A stretch of DNA of 64,000 nt from Sambucus nigra (GCA_949130495.1 OX422217.1:576138606-576202605), one strand, 5' to 3'. Counted from the first letter of the stretch, positions 33,041-44,906 are shown. Translations and numbers: made by a program. Notes: generated by a model from the letters alone, not told the origin.

Positions 33041-36000
33041 ATGGTTTACCTTGTTGAGTCGCTTGATAAATTTCGCTCTGAATTTTCAATTCCTTCATGG
33101 GTCATATTGGAAGAACTTTCTGAACCTTCTGACTATTTTTCTTTGGTTAAGGGACATTGATTCCCTAGTTTCTTTGTTGCCGAATGTGGCTTTTCTTTTC
33201 CTTCAAATCCTTTATGTTTGGAGTTCTGTCAGTATTTTGATGTTGTTCCTGCAAAAATAGCACCAAATACTTGGAGAATAGTCAACGGAGTTCATAGGTT
33301 AAATCAACTTCTTGGAACCCGTTTAGGGATTCCAAAAATAATGTATTGTTACATATGGGTCGTTAGTGATAGTACTTTTTATTTAAAAACTAGGTTTTTG
33401 AATAGGGCGTTAGTTGTCAATCTTCCTGATGCCAACAGGGATTATTTTGAACATGGCGTGGTAATGAAAAATTGGCAACATCCTCTATTAAATGAAGACG
33501 ATGTATACCAAGGTCCTAGATGCCCTCCTTATGGCAATGGGATAGGTTGTTTTTATTTTTATTTTATTTTTGAAATATGATTTCTTCATGTTTGATAAAA
33601 TGCTTCACTGATAGTTGATTTTTGATTATTTGCAGTTGACAGCAAAAGAAAATCTCATAAGGAAACTGATGTCAATTTAAGGCATTTGAAACTTATCTGG
33701 AGTTTACACCAATCCGTTGCTGACGAACATATCAGATCAGCCTCTTACTTGTTGCAGTACAAGAGCTATACTTCCTCCTTTACTGCTCGTCCAGTGGTGG
33801 TTGATATCGACCAAATACCAGCTACTGATACTAGTGTGGAAGGTTCTTCTTCAGAGTCAAACATTCCCATTAGTAGCATAATGAAGAGAAGAAGGGCTCC
33901 TGCCTTCTTTAACAAATCAGACTCTGCCAAGGTGGAGGCCAAGAAAAATAAGCAGGATTTTCCAGAAGAAGGAACAAGAAACATTGATGCACCCCCTCCA
34001 GTGGCTGCCAAGAATGTTGCTAAGAAGCCCCCAATGGCTCCGAGCAAGGCTGTAGTTATTTCTCCTCCTAGTGAGGTAATTGTCATTTCACCAACCAAGA
34101 CTTCTTCTTTGGTTGAAGATATTCCTGCTCCTCCAAAAAAGTCAAAGAAAAGTTCGTTTGAGAGACCTGCTGGACTTGTCTCTCAGGCTTTAAATGCTGA
34201 GAGTGGTATTCCCACTTTTGTTCCTCCGACCTCTGCCCTGGGTTCTGTGAAGTCTTGGATTATCCAAAAAATCCAAGGTATTGAAGACACTCTTTCTCGG
34301 GACAGGGTCACTACCTTAGCAGCTCAACATATTGCCTCAGTAAGTATTGCAAGTTTAAGTTTTCACTTTTCACTAATATGTCCCTGTATTGACTCAAAAT
34401 TTTTCTTTCTTCAGTTGGTGACATGTTTTAATAGTATTTTGAAGAAGGATGAGGCTATTAAAGATTCAAGCTCCTCGAGAGGTGTAGAGGAAGCTTTTGT
34501 TAGTTTAACTCAGTCCTTAAAAGACTCTCGTCAAAAATATGAAGAAGATAAAATGGCTTGGGAGAAGCAAGCCAAGTCCATTAAGCAAGAGAGAGAGCGA
34601 GCTGTGGAGGCCTCCAAGGGTATGGATAAGAAGATAAAAGAGTTTGAGAAGAAGAATAAAGAGCTAGAGGAGAAGCTCAAGAATGATGAGGAGCTTGATA
34701 ACAATCTCAAAACTACTGAAGAGGAAGTCGGTAGACTTCATCAAGTTGATCGCCAGAAGGTGGAGGTGGAAAGGAAGTTGAAGGCTGTCAAGGAGCTCCT
34801 TAGGGAAAGGACCTCCTCAGAGAAAGAAAAGAGGAAAAAGTCTGTCAAAAAGTCCTTTAGCGCTGGCTGGGACAAATGTTGGAACAAAGGCCTAACTGCC
34901 ATGCCTTCTCAGATGGAGTTTGCTAGCCTTAAATACTTCAGGGATGGATGGGTTGCAGCTCTACAGGAGTTAAATATTGCTGAGAATTCTGAACTGTTCC
35001 AGCGACATGTTCATGGTCCTCCTCCCTCTCCTGGAGAAGAAGAGGACGAAGCCGCCTCAGAGGAATCCTCCATGATGATTGGAGATCCAGTTCCTCCTGT
35101 TCCAGTTGTTCAAACTTTCTACGAGAAACTTTAGCCTACCAGCACTTCAATCGAGAAATTCATCCCACCAGTACCATAGCCGAGCAACTGCCTTTATCTT
35201 CCGAGTAACCATCTTCCTCATCCCAGCTTCCCGAGAAAGTTATAAAACACAAGGAGAAGGTGTAAAGCTGCTCGGGTTTTAATTTTGTTATTCCTTTCGA
35301 ATGTAATCTTGAACTTTGTACTTTCCTTTTTATGAATAAAAATTTGAACTTTTGGTTTGTTTATATTGACTTTTTCTTCTGCTTGCTCTGCCTTTACCAT
35401 TATTGATTCTGTTTATGGCTTCTCTTTGCTAGTTTATGGCTAGGATGGAATTATTATCAGCTTATGATACAGAATTATTGAAAAAGTGCAATGACTACTT
35501 CAAAGCTGGTATGCAGATCTGAATGAAGCTCAAATCATCAACATCCTTGGTCTAGATACTTCTGAACGAGTAGTCGAAGCCTACCAATATTTGAAGTGCT
35601 TGCTTGACCGTGCAGTTGCCAATAATGTGGCATATTATGAGATGATTGAAGATCTCCAGGGTACCATCGAGGAACTTTAATAATAATATAAGGATTCTAC
35701 TGCCCTTTTGCATCAGGGGTATGAGAAAAAATATCAACAACTAAATGCTGACAAAGGATATGATAATTTCATCGCTACTTACGATAATAAGGAGAGGATT
35801 CTAAAGGTTGAGGTTGAAGAGCATAGGCAAATCGCTAAACTGTTGGAGCAGGAAAATAATGTTTTGTGAGAAGAGATATCTCAACTAAAATCTGTAGTGT
35901 CTTTCTCGGGAGCCTTGGTTCCTGTCAATGACGAAGGTTTCTCTTTCTTGGAGGTAGAGAATGCCAACCTAAGAGATGAGTTGGAAACTTTAAAAAGGGC

Positions 36001-36718
36001 TGGACCTTCCTCGTCTACACGAGGACGAGCAAGATCTTCTTCTCGGGGATGAGCAAGAGCTGCTCGAATTTCAATTGAAGAGAAAAGAACCCAATCAGCC
36101 TTGGAGAATTAGGCATTCCAGCTGATGGCGAAGAATCAGGCCTTAGTAGAGATGTCCAAGAAGATTCTGAACCTCGACGAGAAGCTTTCTACACAAAGCT
36201 CGGCCTTAGAAAATAAAACAAATATAGTGAAGAGTCTTCATGAGAAGCTAGAGAGGTTGACCTACCAGTTCCATAAACAGCCCAGAGAGTTTTGGATGGC
36301 TGGTTACAATGAAGCCCTCTACCATATTGATGACCTAATTCAGCAGTCCAATAACGAGGGGTACAAGCAAGGATGGCTGAATGCACTGGGTGTGCTGAAA
36401 TTGAAGCAGGGTCATTACCTATAGGATTATTATGACCCTGGGTTGCTTGAGTTGCCAGTGCCTCCTTTTAAACTCGACATGAGTTAAATTCCTTCCCGGG
36501 TAATTCCTCAGTGTTTGATATCGAAGTACCTGGGAGATTACAGCCTCCATTCAAATTTTGACATCTCTCGCCCAAAGCATTTGCTTGATCGACCTTCAGT
36601 GATGAATGTTCGTATGCTTCGAGATATAAACTTCATAAACTCTCCTTATGCCTTAGACGATCCTCCTACTGGAGTAGAACCTGTTTCAAAGGCAGAAGGG
36701 AAAAAGCTAATAAAGTAG
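33041..36718 (+). pseudogene. Antisense intron-containing gene of element B (Transposase_28-like N-terminus)
   Basis: Counterpart of 19767-23331. Proposed exons: 33041-33545, 33636-34339, 34415-35259, 35433-36718. Introns: GGTTGT-type donor...TTTGCAG (90 nt), GTAAGT...TTCTTCAG (75 nt), GTGTAA...TTTGCTAG (173 nt). Intron 1 has phase 1 and joins ATA-G to TT-GAC, giving IVDSKRK; A gives IVGRKRK. Intron 2 happens to be a multiple of three, so a 482-codon frame reads through it; the A intron is 76 nt. N-terminus FCQYFDVVPAKIAPNTWRI; middle Lys/Glu coiled coil with FSAGWDKCWNKGL and YFRDGWVAALQEL; C-terminus TYQFHKQPREFWMAGYNEAL, GYKQGWLNALGVL, ISKYLGDYSLH, NSPYALDDPP. Damage: TGA 33158 (Trp in A), TAG 35132, one-base deletion near 35512, TAA triplet 35678-35686, TGA near 35867, TAA near 36484. 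Function unknown. Confidence 0.7.
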
Positions 36719-36912
36719 AATCTTTTATGTAATGATTTCTCATGTAATATGTATTTTATTCTCTATGTAATTTGTTATGTTTTGAATGAAGAAACTTTTA
36801 GTTTTCCCTGCAATCTTGATTGTCATTACTTTATAAAACATCTCTTTTATTCACTGATGAATGTGTATGTATATCTGTAAGAAAATAAGAATGTCCTATG
36901 TTATTTTAAATT

Positions 36913-37230
36913 ACCGACTAACTGGAGTTGGTGAAAATTTATCGTTGACCATCCTGAGTTGGGGATAATTACTTGACGACCAACCGGAGTTGGATTTTAT
37001 TGACCAACCGTAGTTGGATTTTTATCGACCAACCGTAGTTGAATTTTATTTACCAACCGGAGTTGGATTTTCGACCAACTGGAGTTGGAAGATATTTATT
37101 TCCCGACCACCTGAAGTTGGAGGAGATTTGTTTTCTGACCAACCGTAGTTGGAGGAGATTGATTTACTGACCAACCGAAGTTGGTGGATATTTGTTCCCG
37201 ACCAACCGGAGTTGGAGGAGATTGTTTCTG
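36913..37230. repeat. Minisatellite with palindromic core at the convergent end of B
   Basis: About ten to eleven units of 22-33 bases sharing the core GACCAACCGNAGTTGG, with variable spacers such as ATTTTATT or AGGAGATTGATTT. It is in the same position as the A array (23549-23860), between the antisense gene and the pol stop. Confidence 0.88.
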
Positions 37231-37353
37231 AACTTGATGCATAGTGTGTAGCACTAATACTCCGAAAAAATTTCAACAAAAGGGGACAATTGGGTAAAAC
37301 ATTCAACACTTTATTCATACTGACGAAAACTTCATTTACATAGGAATCCCCAA

Positions 37354-38571
37354 CTACTGATAATATTTGCGTAGATGCTCTGCATTCCATGCATTCTTAA
37401 ATTCTTCTCCCTCTAAAGTTTTAATCCTGTATGTGCCTGGTCGAACAACCTCTGTTACTCTGTAGGGTCCATGCCAGTTAGCTTCCAATTTATTGTGCTT
37501 TTGAATTACTTTCTTTAGCAAATAGTCTCCTTCCTTCATATCGCACTTCTTTACCCTCTTGTTGTAAAACAAAGCTGTTCGTTGTTGGTATGCAGCATTC
37601 CTGATTGCTGCTTCTTCTCTAACTTCCTCGAGCATATCTAGATCTAATCGCCTCATCAAGTCACTGATAGGAGAATTGAAATTCATCACCCTGTGTGTGG
37701 GGAGGCCCAACTCGGCAGGTATAACATCTTCACTTTCGAATGCCAGCATGTATGGAGATTCTCCTGTTACTGCTCGCAGTGTACTACGATAAGCCCACAA
37801 CACAGAATGTATCTCGTTGATCCAATTTTCTTTCGCATCATCCAGTCTTTTCTTGAAACCGTTCAGTAGAGTTTTGTTCCTCACCTCAGTTTGTCCATTG
37901 CTCTGGGGATGGCCTGGTGCAGAGTGGGTCTTCAATATGTTTGACTGATGACAATATGCAGCGAACTCCTCATTGTCGAATTGAGTTCCATGGTCTGTGA
38001 TGAATGCATGGGTAAGACCATATCTACAAATGATATTCTTCCAAATAAATTGATACACCTTGTCGTACGTCATATCAATAAGAGGTTCAGCTTTTACCCA
38101 TTTAGTAAAATAATCTCCAGCGACTACAAGGTATTTGAATCTTCCTCGAGTCGTTGGAAGCTACCCGACCAAGTCTATTCCACAAATGGAAAATGGCCAA
38201 GAAGACATGATGGGTGTTAGCAATGCTTGTGGAGTTCTTCAGATGGAAGAGAAATGTTGACATTTATCACATTTCTTGGCATAATCTACACAATCAGCTC
38301 TCATCGTCGGCCAGTAATACCCTTGCCTTGTCATTCTTTGTAAGAGTGTTCGACCTGCTATATGGGCTCCACAAGACCCTTCATGGACCTCTTCAATCAA
38401 GTTTTTTACCTCGGAAGGGTGGAAATATCTTTGCAAACCTGCTATAATTCCTCGTCTGTATAAAATGCCATTAGTCAATACATAACGAGCAGCTTTAAAC
38501 TTTAGCTTCTTGGCTGCGAGTTTATCAGTTGTTAATGTCCCTTCCTCAATATAGGCCCTGATGGGATCCAT
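37354..38571 (-). pseudogene. Gypsy B integrase
   Basis: 38571-38239 holds the N-terminal zinc region (HPSEVKNLIEEVHEGSCGAH, YYWPTMRADCVDYAKKCDKC, i.e. HH-CC) and the start of the core. 38073-37354 gives FITDHGTQFDNEEF, then SNGQTEVRNKTLL with the catalytic Glu retained, ENWINEIHSVLWAYRST, RTALFYNKRVK, ANWHGPYRVTEVVRPGTYR and the end AEHLRKYYQ. A frame break between 38074 and 38239 damages the first part of the core (the VGPLP Asp region). Better preserved than in A. Confidence 0.9.
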
Positions 38572-39045
38572 CTAATATGTTCCTAAATCAAGGGTAATGA
38601 AGCTCACCATCATATCTTTATCAATGCTCTTACTAGCTAAAATTTCTATTGGAATTGTTCTTTGTAGCTCGGTGCGTGTGGCTGAGGCTAACCGAGCTAA
38701 GGCATCTGCTCTTGCATTCTCCAATATTGGTGTTCTAATTAACTGCACCACGTCAAAGCTCGACACAATCTCCATTGCTTTCACAAGATACTTGATCATC
38801 AATTCTCCTTTTGTTGCGTATACCCCCAGCATTTGATTTACGATCAACTGTGAGTCACTGAATACAATGACCTGCTCTGCCCCCATGGTTTTTGCTAAAC
38901 TAAGATCTGCAATCATAGCTTCATATTCAGCCTCATTATTAGAAGCCTTGAATTGAAAGCGCAGAGCATAGTCCACATCGATCTCATCCTGTCTGTTTAA
39001 AACAATCCCTGCCCCACAGCCTGTAGTCCAAGATGAGCCATCCAT
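38572..39045 (-). pseudogene. Gypsy B second RNase H (aRH)
   Basis: MDGSSWTTGCGAGIVLNRQD, FKASNNEAEYEAMIADL, VIVFSDSQLIVNQMLGVYAT and ENARADALARLAS, carrying the expected acidic residues. It continues into the integrase linker (VSFITLDLGTY). Intact for 157 codons. A stop just upstream (near 39060) separates it from the linker. Presence of both RNase H domains marks the Tat lineage. Confidence 0.9.
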
Positions 39046-39405
39046 ATATAGATTCCATATAGGTATTTTATCCTCAAATTTTTTATCGAATAAAGTTCCT
39101 CAATGTAATATTTGTTGCTTCTTTATATCCTCTTCTAGCACTTCTTGCTGCTCGTCGACCATCTCCTATTGCTCGTCAACCGACTTAAGTTGGTCGGGAT
39201 TTAAATTTGATGACCCTGTAACATCCACGGGCTGGTCGGTATTTAACTTTTGCTCTTCGGAGGTGTCAAGATAGGTGAACTCTGCTATAAAATCTGCTAC
39301 TACTTACCCTTTTAACGATGATCTAGGCTCATAAACTATGTCATATTCACCAAGTTCTACTCCCCAGTACATCAATCTCCCTGATTTTTCTGGTTTATGA
39401 AGAGC

Positions 39406-40097
39406 TTACTTCAACGGCATATCGGTATACACGACTATGGTATGAGCTTGGAAGTACGGCCTAATTCTTCTACTCACTTCGATCAACGCTAGTGCTAACT
39501 TTTCCAGTCTTGGATATCTGATCTCTGCTCCTCGGAACGCCTTGCTAGTGTAATAAATTGGTTTTTTCACTCCATCCTCCATTCTTATTAATACCGAGCT
39601 AACTGCATTCTCCGAAACTACCAGATACAAGTACAATCTTTCTCCCATCACTGGTCTAGACAACAATGGAGGTGCTCCCAGGTACTTCTTCAACTCTTGA
39701 AAGGCCTTCTCGCATTCATCATTCCATTCAAACGTTTTTCGAAGTGTTTTGAAGAATGGGAGACATCTATCAGTTGCTCGTGATACAAATCTATTAAGTG
39801 CTGCAACTCGCACTGTGAGACTTTGCACTTCCTTCTTCGTTGTGGAGATCGTAGCCCCAATAGGGCCTTGTTCATTTCAGAGTTTGCTTCAATGCCCCGT
39901 TGGTTGACAATATACCCGAGAAACATGACTTCTTGTACTACAAATACGCATTTGGTAGGGTTCAAATTCATTTGATATTTATCTAGTTGATCAAAGGTAT
40001 GGCCTAAGTCAATTAGATGATCGGCAGCTTTCTTGCTCTTCGTCAGCATATCGTCAACATAAACTTCCATATTGTAACTAATTTTCTCTGCAAACAC
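39406..40097 (-). pseudogene. Gypsy B RT C-terminal half and first RNase H
   Basis: 40097-39845 reads MEVYVDDMLTKSKKAAD (catalytic YVDD), MNLNPTKCVFVVQEV and GYIVNQRGIEANSE. A one-base deletion near 39848 shifts the frame. The RNase H part 39828-39406 continues MQSLTVRVAALNRFVSRATD, EWNDECEKAFQELKKY, YYTSKAFRGAEIRYP, YFQAHTIVVYTDMPL. A TAG at the junction 40095-40097 replaces the Lys of LMNKVF in A. Confidence 0.9.
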
Positions 40098-40495
40098 CTA
40101 GTTCATCAGCCGCTGATATGTTGCACCTGTATTTTTCAATCCAAAAGGCATAACATTATAACAATAAGTTTCCCTAGGGGTGATAAAAGAGGTACTCTCC
40201 CTATCTTCAAGTTTGATTTTAATTTGGCTGTAATCAGAATAAGCATCCATGAAGCTCAACAGCTCGTGTCCCGAGGTAGCATCCACTAATTGATCAATTC
40301 GAGGCAAAGGAAAATGATCCTTTGGGCATGCCTTGTAGAGGTCGGTGAAGTCTACACACATCCTCCACTTGTTATTCTTCTTCTTCACCATCACCACATT
40401 AGCTAACCAATCAGGATATTTGACATCTTCAATAAAGCAGGCTTTCTGAAGCTTCTCGACCTCTTCTTGTATAGCTTGGTTCTTTTCGGGGCTGA
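40098..40495 (-). pseudogene. Gypsy B RT N-terminal half, cut by element C
   Basis: Reads FSPEKNQAIQEEVEKLQKAC, CVDFTDLYKACPKDHF, LLSFMDAYSDYSQI and MPFGLKNTGATYQRLMN. Upstream codons (MPGIDPNFSCHELKVNKEIK and PVKQ) lie at 46373 and beyond, on the other side of C. C is inserted in the short segment between PVKQ and VFSPEKNQ, with ATACT duplicated. Confidence 0.93.
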
Positions 40496-40500
40496 ATACT

Positions 40501-41937
40501 TGATTGAGTCGGAAACCGAGCGTCCGTGTAAATACGCTAGTCGTTGTTGTCGGCTTCCAACTACAATACAAAAAAAAAACCTAAACTTTAACTACACTCT
40601 TGCGGAGTATAGTGGCGAGTCTGGGTATCGAATCCACAGGGAATGTTTGATAGATTTTAATCAATTTATTATTTCAAAAAATAAAGTGTAAAAGATGGTG
40701 ATTGAGTGAGAAAGGAAAAAGGGAAAAATAAAGAAGTTAACTAAAACTAATTGGAAAAATTAAGGTAGAGACACAATCCCCCAACCCTAGAGTATTGATA
40801 GTATAAAACTAATCGTAAATTTAACTGATTAATTTGACCCAGAATTTAGTACTCCTAAGCATTACGTATACGAGGTTCAAGCCCGCGTCATACTTAATCT
40901 GAGGATGAGTAAATCAGTATCGCGATAGTATCACTCTAATTGCACTCTAAATCATCACGAGTACCCATAGGCAAACGAGATATAAAGATCTACAATTGTT
41001 GTGTAACTACGCAATACGGTCATAATCAATCACTAAATTCAGCGAATTAATTTTATATGCACGCACTAACACATCAGGCTGGGTTCATGCATCCCAACCT
41101 TTAAAAACCTAGCCTAACATGGTGAATAATAATAAAAGTGCTGGAAATTAAAGTTACCACGATTGAAGAATAAGAACATGTAAGAAGAAATCAAAGATTG
41201 AAGAAAAACTGGAAAAGCTCTTGAATTAATGGTCCAAAATATGTGAATCTTTCTCCTAGATGTTCCTACTTATTATGGAGCTTTTACAACAATGAAATCC
41301 GAATAAAAAGAGTCCTAATGACTAAATATATAGGCTAGAGGTCGTTTAGAAGAGTCCCCAAAACATAAAACTCTTTTGGCTAAAAGATAAGCACAAAATA
41401 AAAATCCCGTATCTGCCAATTTGTCACACTTAGAAAGCGTGACTACTTTTGTAACGGATTTGGATCGTGACTAATTTCATAATGGATCTGGTGCGTGTCA
41501 AATGGGGCGGACCGGTTCTTTTTTTCTCAGCTTCGGTTCGGTTTGGGTCTGACAGCTTTTTTCTTGGATTTCTTCTCAACTTCAAATTGGCATAACTTCT
41601 TCACCGTAGCTCGGATTGAGGTACCGTTTTTTCCAGTGTTCTTGTAATTGAAAGCTCTTCAACTTTACAGTTGGCCCCACCTACGGAGTAAGGCTAAAAA
41701 ATTACGAAAATGCCCCTCAACTCCCCAATTCTTGGTTTCTTTCACTATTTTGAGTTCTCTTTGGCACTAACTTGCATGAAATATCTGTAAAATACATAAG
41801 AGATACACAAAATATGATATACTTCCCAAAAAGGGTTAGTAGCATAAATATGAGACAAATTCAATCTATTTACACCGCACAGGATCATAAAAATACCGAA
41901 ATTAAGGGGATAAATGTGAAGAATTCATGCCTAATCA
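40501..41937 (-). repeat. 3' LTR of element C
   Basis: Starts TGATTGAGTCGGAAACCGAG and ends CCTAATCA on the plus strand. It adjoins the polypurine tract. It contains GGGTATCGAATCC, which resembles a tRNA-type B box, at about 40622 (also in the other copy). Confidence 0.92.
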
Positions 41938-41950
41938 TAACCCCCCTAAC
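41938..41950 (-). promoter_or_regulatory. Polypurine tract of element C
   Basis: Minus strand GTTAGGGGGGTTA directly before the 3' LTR. Confidence 0.8.
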
Positions 41951-43654
41951 TTAGAACTTTGCGCGTCCCGAGCAATGTAAAAGAATGAGAGTATGAGTTA
42001 AGAACCCTTCAAAAACTTTATTGGGATAGAATACCTCTTTCGCGGGCAAGCGATTGCATTTAGCGCATGCAACAAGCCTTTAAACCCCTAGGTCACCCTA
42101 GTAGGACGAGTTGTGTCTCGTGAGGGTTTGCAGAGAATATACCCACAAAATTCGACTCAAAGAAATTTCAAAATATGTAAAAATTGTGTAATTCAAACTT
42201 TCCAGAAAATAGTCATCATCAAGTCATATTTACGAGTCTCAAACCTTAGTGCGTGTGTGCGAAGCCGGAAATATAACCGCCAATCTCCACCGATTGATCA
42301 TTACGTTACTTATTCGAAAATTCGTTTTGATTTCAATTTCTCACGGAACGATCTCACAAACGAATCTCTCGGATTATGGCTATTCTCTCGACATGCGTGA
42401 TATAAAGAGTAAATGTAATGGAAGCAAATTCACGCATGCAATTAGAAAAACGGAAATTTCATGGTGAAAGGATCTCATCAACGGATTACGATTTTAAAAA
42501 CGGGAACATTGCCTCTATTTCGCGCACTTAACCTCTTATATTATCTTTTGGTGTCTTAACTCTCCACGCGGTAATCAATTTTTGCAATTTGGTCTCGGTT
42601 AGGACTTTTCGGGTTAAAGGGTGCCTTGGGTGAAATGAAGGAGCAATGGAAGCTTGGAATTGGAAAAGTCATTAATGATGTCCATTTGTGCTTTTTCCGG
42701 GCTATTGCTCATTTTTTTTTTTTTTTTTTTTTTTTACACTTTTCTTTTCTTGCTAACTTTTGTTGAGCATTCTTCTATTTTTTTCCTTGCCCCTTTTTGT
42801 TGCACTTTTCGGACTTAAATTCTGAATTTTCTTGTTTTTCGCAATTCCTGCTATTTTGGGTTTTTCGGGTTGTCAAACGAAAGGGAAAATTATTCGGCTC
42901 AATTTGAGTTGCAAAGGGTGATTTTTCGCTACTTTTTCGGGCTAAAACTTTGGGTGACAAACGAGGGCCTACTTCATTGTCCAAAATGCCAATTGCGTTA
43001 CCATATGCGTTTCGAGGTGAATTTAAGTTTAGAGACTAATTTGGCACGTTTTTCAAGGCAATATTGCACACATTTTTCAAAACCGATCAAAATGAAAGGA
43101 TTGAGATCCTTGACAACTTATTAGGCGCTAAAAAGAACTTTGAGTTAACAATTAACTCGGATTGATTTAAAAACTCGCAAAACGTGATAGGCTCGAATCT
43201 CACCGAGTTTGTTAATCTCCACATTTATTCGTTAAGTCGTCAATTTTCGCTCAATTTCCATCTTTGGTCAATTTCGGCTTTTTGTATGTTGGATGTTTAC
43301 AATTCGAGACTTTAAACCGACTTTTAATGATATTTTTGAAAAATTTGAAATCCATTTTTTATTTATTTTGAAGAAAAAAATATTTTTGGCTTTTTTTTTT
43401 TAAATTATCTAAAAAAAACATACTTGGAACGAACGCGTGATAAAATCAATGAAACTAAAAAATAAATGGGAAGAATATCCCACACCCCCTAACTTAAATG
43501 TTGCATTGTCCTCAATGCGAATCAAGAACACAACATAAAGAGAGGAAAAGAAAGATATTACCCAATTGGAGCGATCCCCGATGAATGCGAGTCCATTGAA
43601 TCTACAAAACATGTTAGAACCAAGCATAGCAAAAAGAATAACAAAAACTCTAAA
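41951..43654 (-). other. Non-coding 3' region of element C
   Basis: 1.7 kb between the ORF and the polypurine tract with no convincing frame on either strand. It contains a 25-base T run at 42712-42736. Several short open frames exist but have no protein-like composition shared with anything recognised. Confidence 0.6.
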
Positions 43655-44806
43655 CTAAAAAATAAAAATAAAAAAAATAAGATAACTATTGTACAACCTA
43701 CGATTTTCAAATTCTAATAAATTATACACTAGAAGTCGAAAAATTTGAGGGTCCACCCAAAATACAATTTGACTTTGAGGGATTAATGGTGTACCCTCAC
43801 TAGAAAGCATGGCTCCCGAAAAATAAGAATTTCGTTTGAACAACGGAAGGCATGTGCAAAGTGCAAGAAATGAACCATCACCATTTAAAAATTTTAGGGG
43901 GATAATGAGGGATTTGAGTGCATAGGGGGACAAGTACCATTGGGATCCAAGAAAAATAGAATCATGTCCCAAAGATTTTTCAAGTAGTATGGGAAGCAGA
44001 GCACACAAACATAAAGAGTCCATCTTGGAAAATAATTCAAGCATAGAGTCCTTGTCCTCAAAATCTTCTCCCCCAAAATTTTCAACTGGATCTGGTGGAG
44101 TGACACGTCTAAGTGTATGGCCCGTAAGATAAAGCATCTCAAAAAAACATTCCCATACAAGAATCGGATCAACATCCTCAAGACATTCATCCAGTTCTTG
44201 TAATGGATTTAATGGTTCGATAATAGTGGTGACACAAGGAGACAGTTGATCCTCAACCTCAATAGGTTTTGAAATATTTATAATAGGTTGAGATTCAAAA
44301 GTACTTGGATCACTCTCAATGATTTCGTTCTCAAAATGGTTAGGGAAAGCGCAAGTCCCGATTTTCTCTAAGCTGTCCAAATAATCATTAAACTCCTTGC
44401 AAGTTGCTCTAACTTTCAACTCTAAAGTAGCAAGGTCGTCGAATTGCTTTTTGCTAATAAGCATGAGTTCTTTTAAAGTAGGCTTCCTTGGTTCTAGCAC
44501 CTCGGATTCCTCATTTGGTTGAAAACATTCTTCAACTTCAAAAATATCGGAAGGAAAACCCTCATTGGGTTCAAATAATGCATCTAACTCTTGCTCCCAA
44601 TAACGATTTTTTTCCCGATATTCTTTTTCAAGTCTTTTTTCTTCAAGCAATTCATTTTGATAAATTTGGATGGCCTTAGCACTGGGCTTGTATTTTTTAT
44701 ACTCATCTTTAGTGATATTGATCCAATGTTTATAAATCTTGAGCGCCTCCTCCTCCTCACTATTATCATAACAATTAAACCCACCAAAGGAGTTAAAGTA
44801 AGACAT
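43655..44806 (-). CDS. Unidentified 383-aa ORF of element C
   Basis: The only ORF of the element. The ATG is about 100 bases from the primer site, the position gag would take. Residues 1-120 are acidic and charged (SEEEEALKIYKHW, EEKRLEKEYREKNRYWEQEL) and could form a coiled coil. Residues 120-200 contain LKELMLISKKQFDDLATLEL. A second half is Cys/Leu-rich (VWECFFEMLYLTG, CLCALLPILLEKSLG, FLALCTCLPLF) and the end is hydrophobic (NSYLIFFIFIF, possibly beyond the real end). There is no zinc knuckle, no major gag homology motif, no DTG/DSG and no YVDD. I do not recognise the family. It could be a highly diverged gag or a captured host sequence. That it is open for 383 codons in a decaying neighbourhood suggests recent function. 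Confidence 0.6.
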   Translation of the reverse strand: MSYFNSFGGFNCYDNSEEEEALKIYKHWINITKDEYKKYKPSAKAIQIYQNELLEEKRLEKEYREKNRYWEQELDALFEPNEGFPSDIFEVEECFQPNEESEVLEPRKPTLKELMLISKKQFDDLATLELKVRATCKEFNDYLDSLEKIGTCAFPNHFENEIIESDPSTFESQPIINISKPIEVEDQLSPCVTTIIEPLNPLQELDECLEDVDPILVWECFFEMLYLTGHTLRRVTPPDPVENFGGEDFEDKDSMLELFSKMDSLCLCALLPILLEKSLGHDSIFLGSQWYLSPYALKSLIIPLKFLNGDGSFLALCTCLPLFKRNSYFSGAMLSSEGTPLIPQSQIVFWVDPQIFRLLVYNLLEFENRRLYNSYLIFFIFIF

Positions 44807-44906
44807 TTCAAATTGGGCAGTTCAAAAACGTGACACCCATATTTTTGGATTTTTTTTTTAAAAGTTCAAATTTGGGATTAACCAACTAACCTAAAGTCTA
44901 CCTAAT

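Noticed and set aside
33766..34098. 110-codon minus-strand frame inside the antisense gene of B
   Set aside because: It is in the sense direction of the retrotransposon but corresponds to the Pro/Lys-rich exon read backwards. The matching frame in A (20550-20804) shares only mirrored low complexity.
44488..44833. Plus-strand and alternative minus frames overlapping the ORF of C
   Set aside because: Shorter, low complexity, and overlapped entirely by the 383-codon frame that starts next to the primer site.
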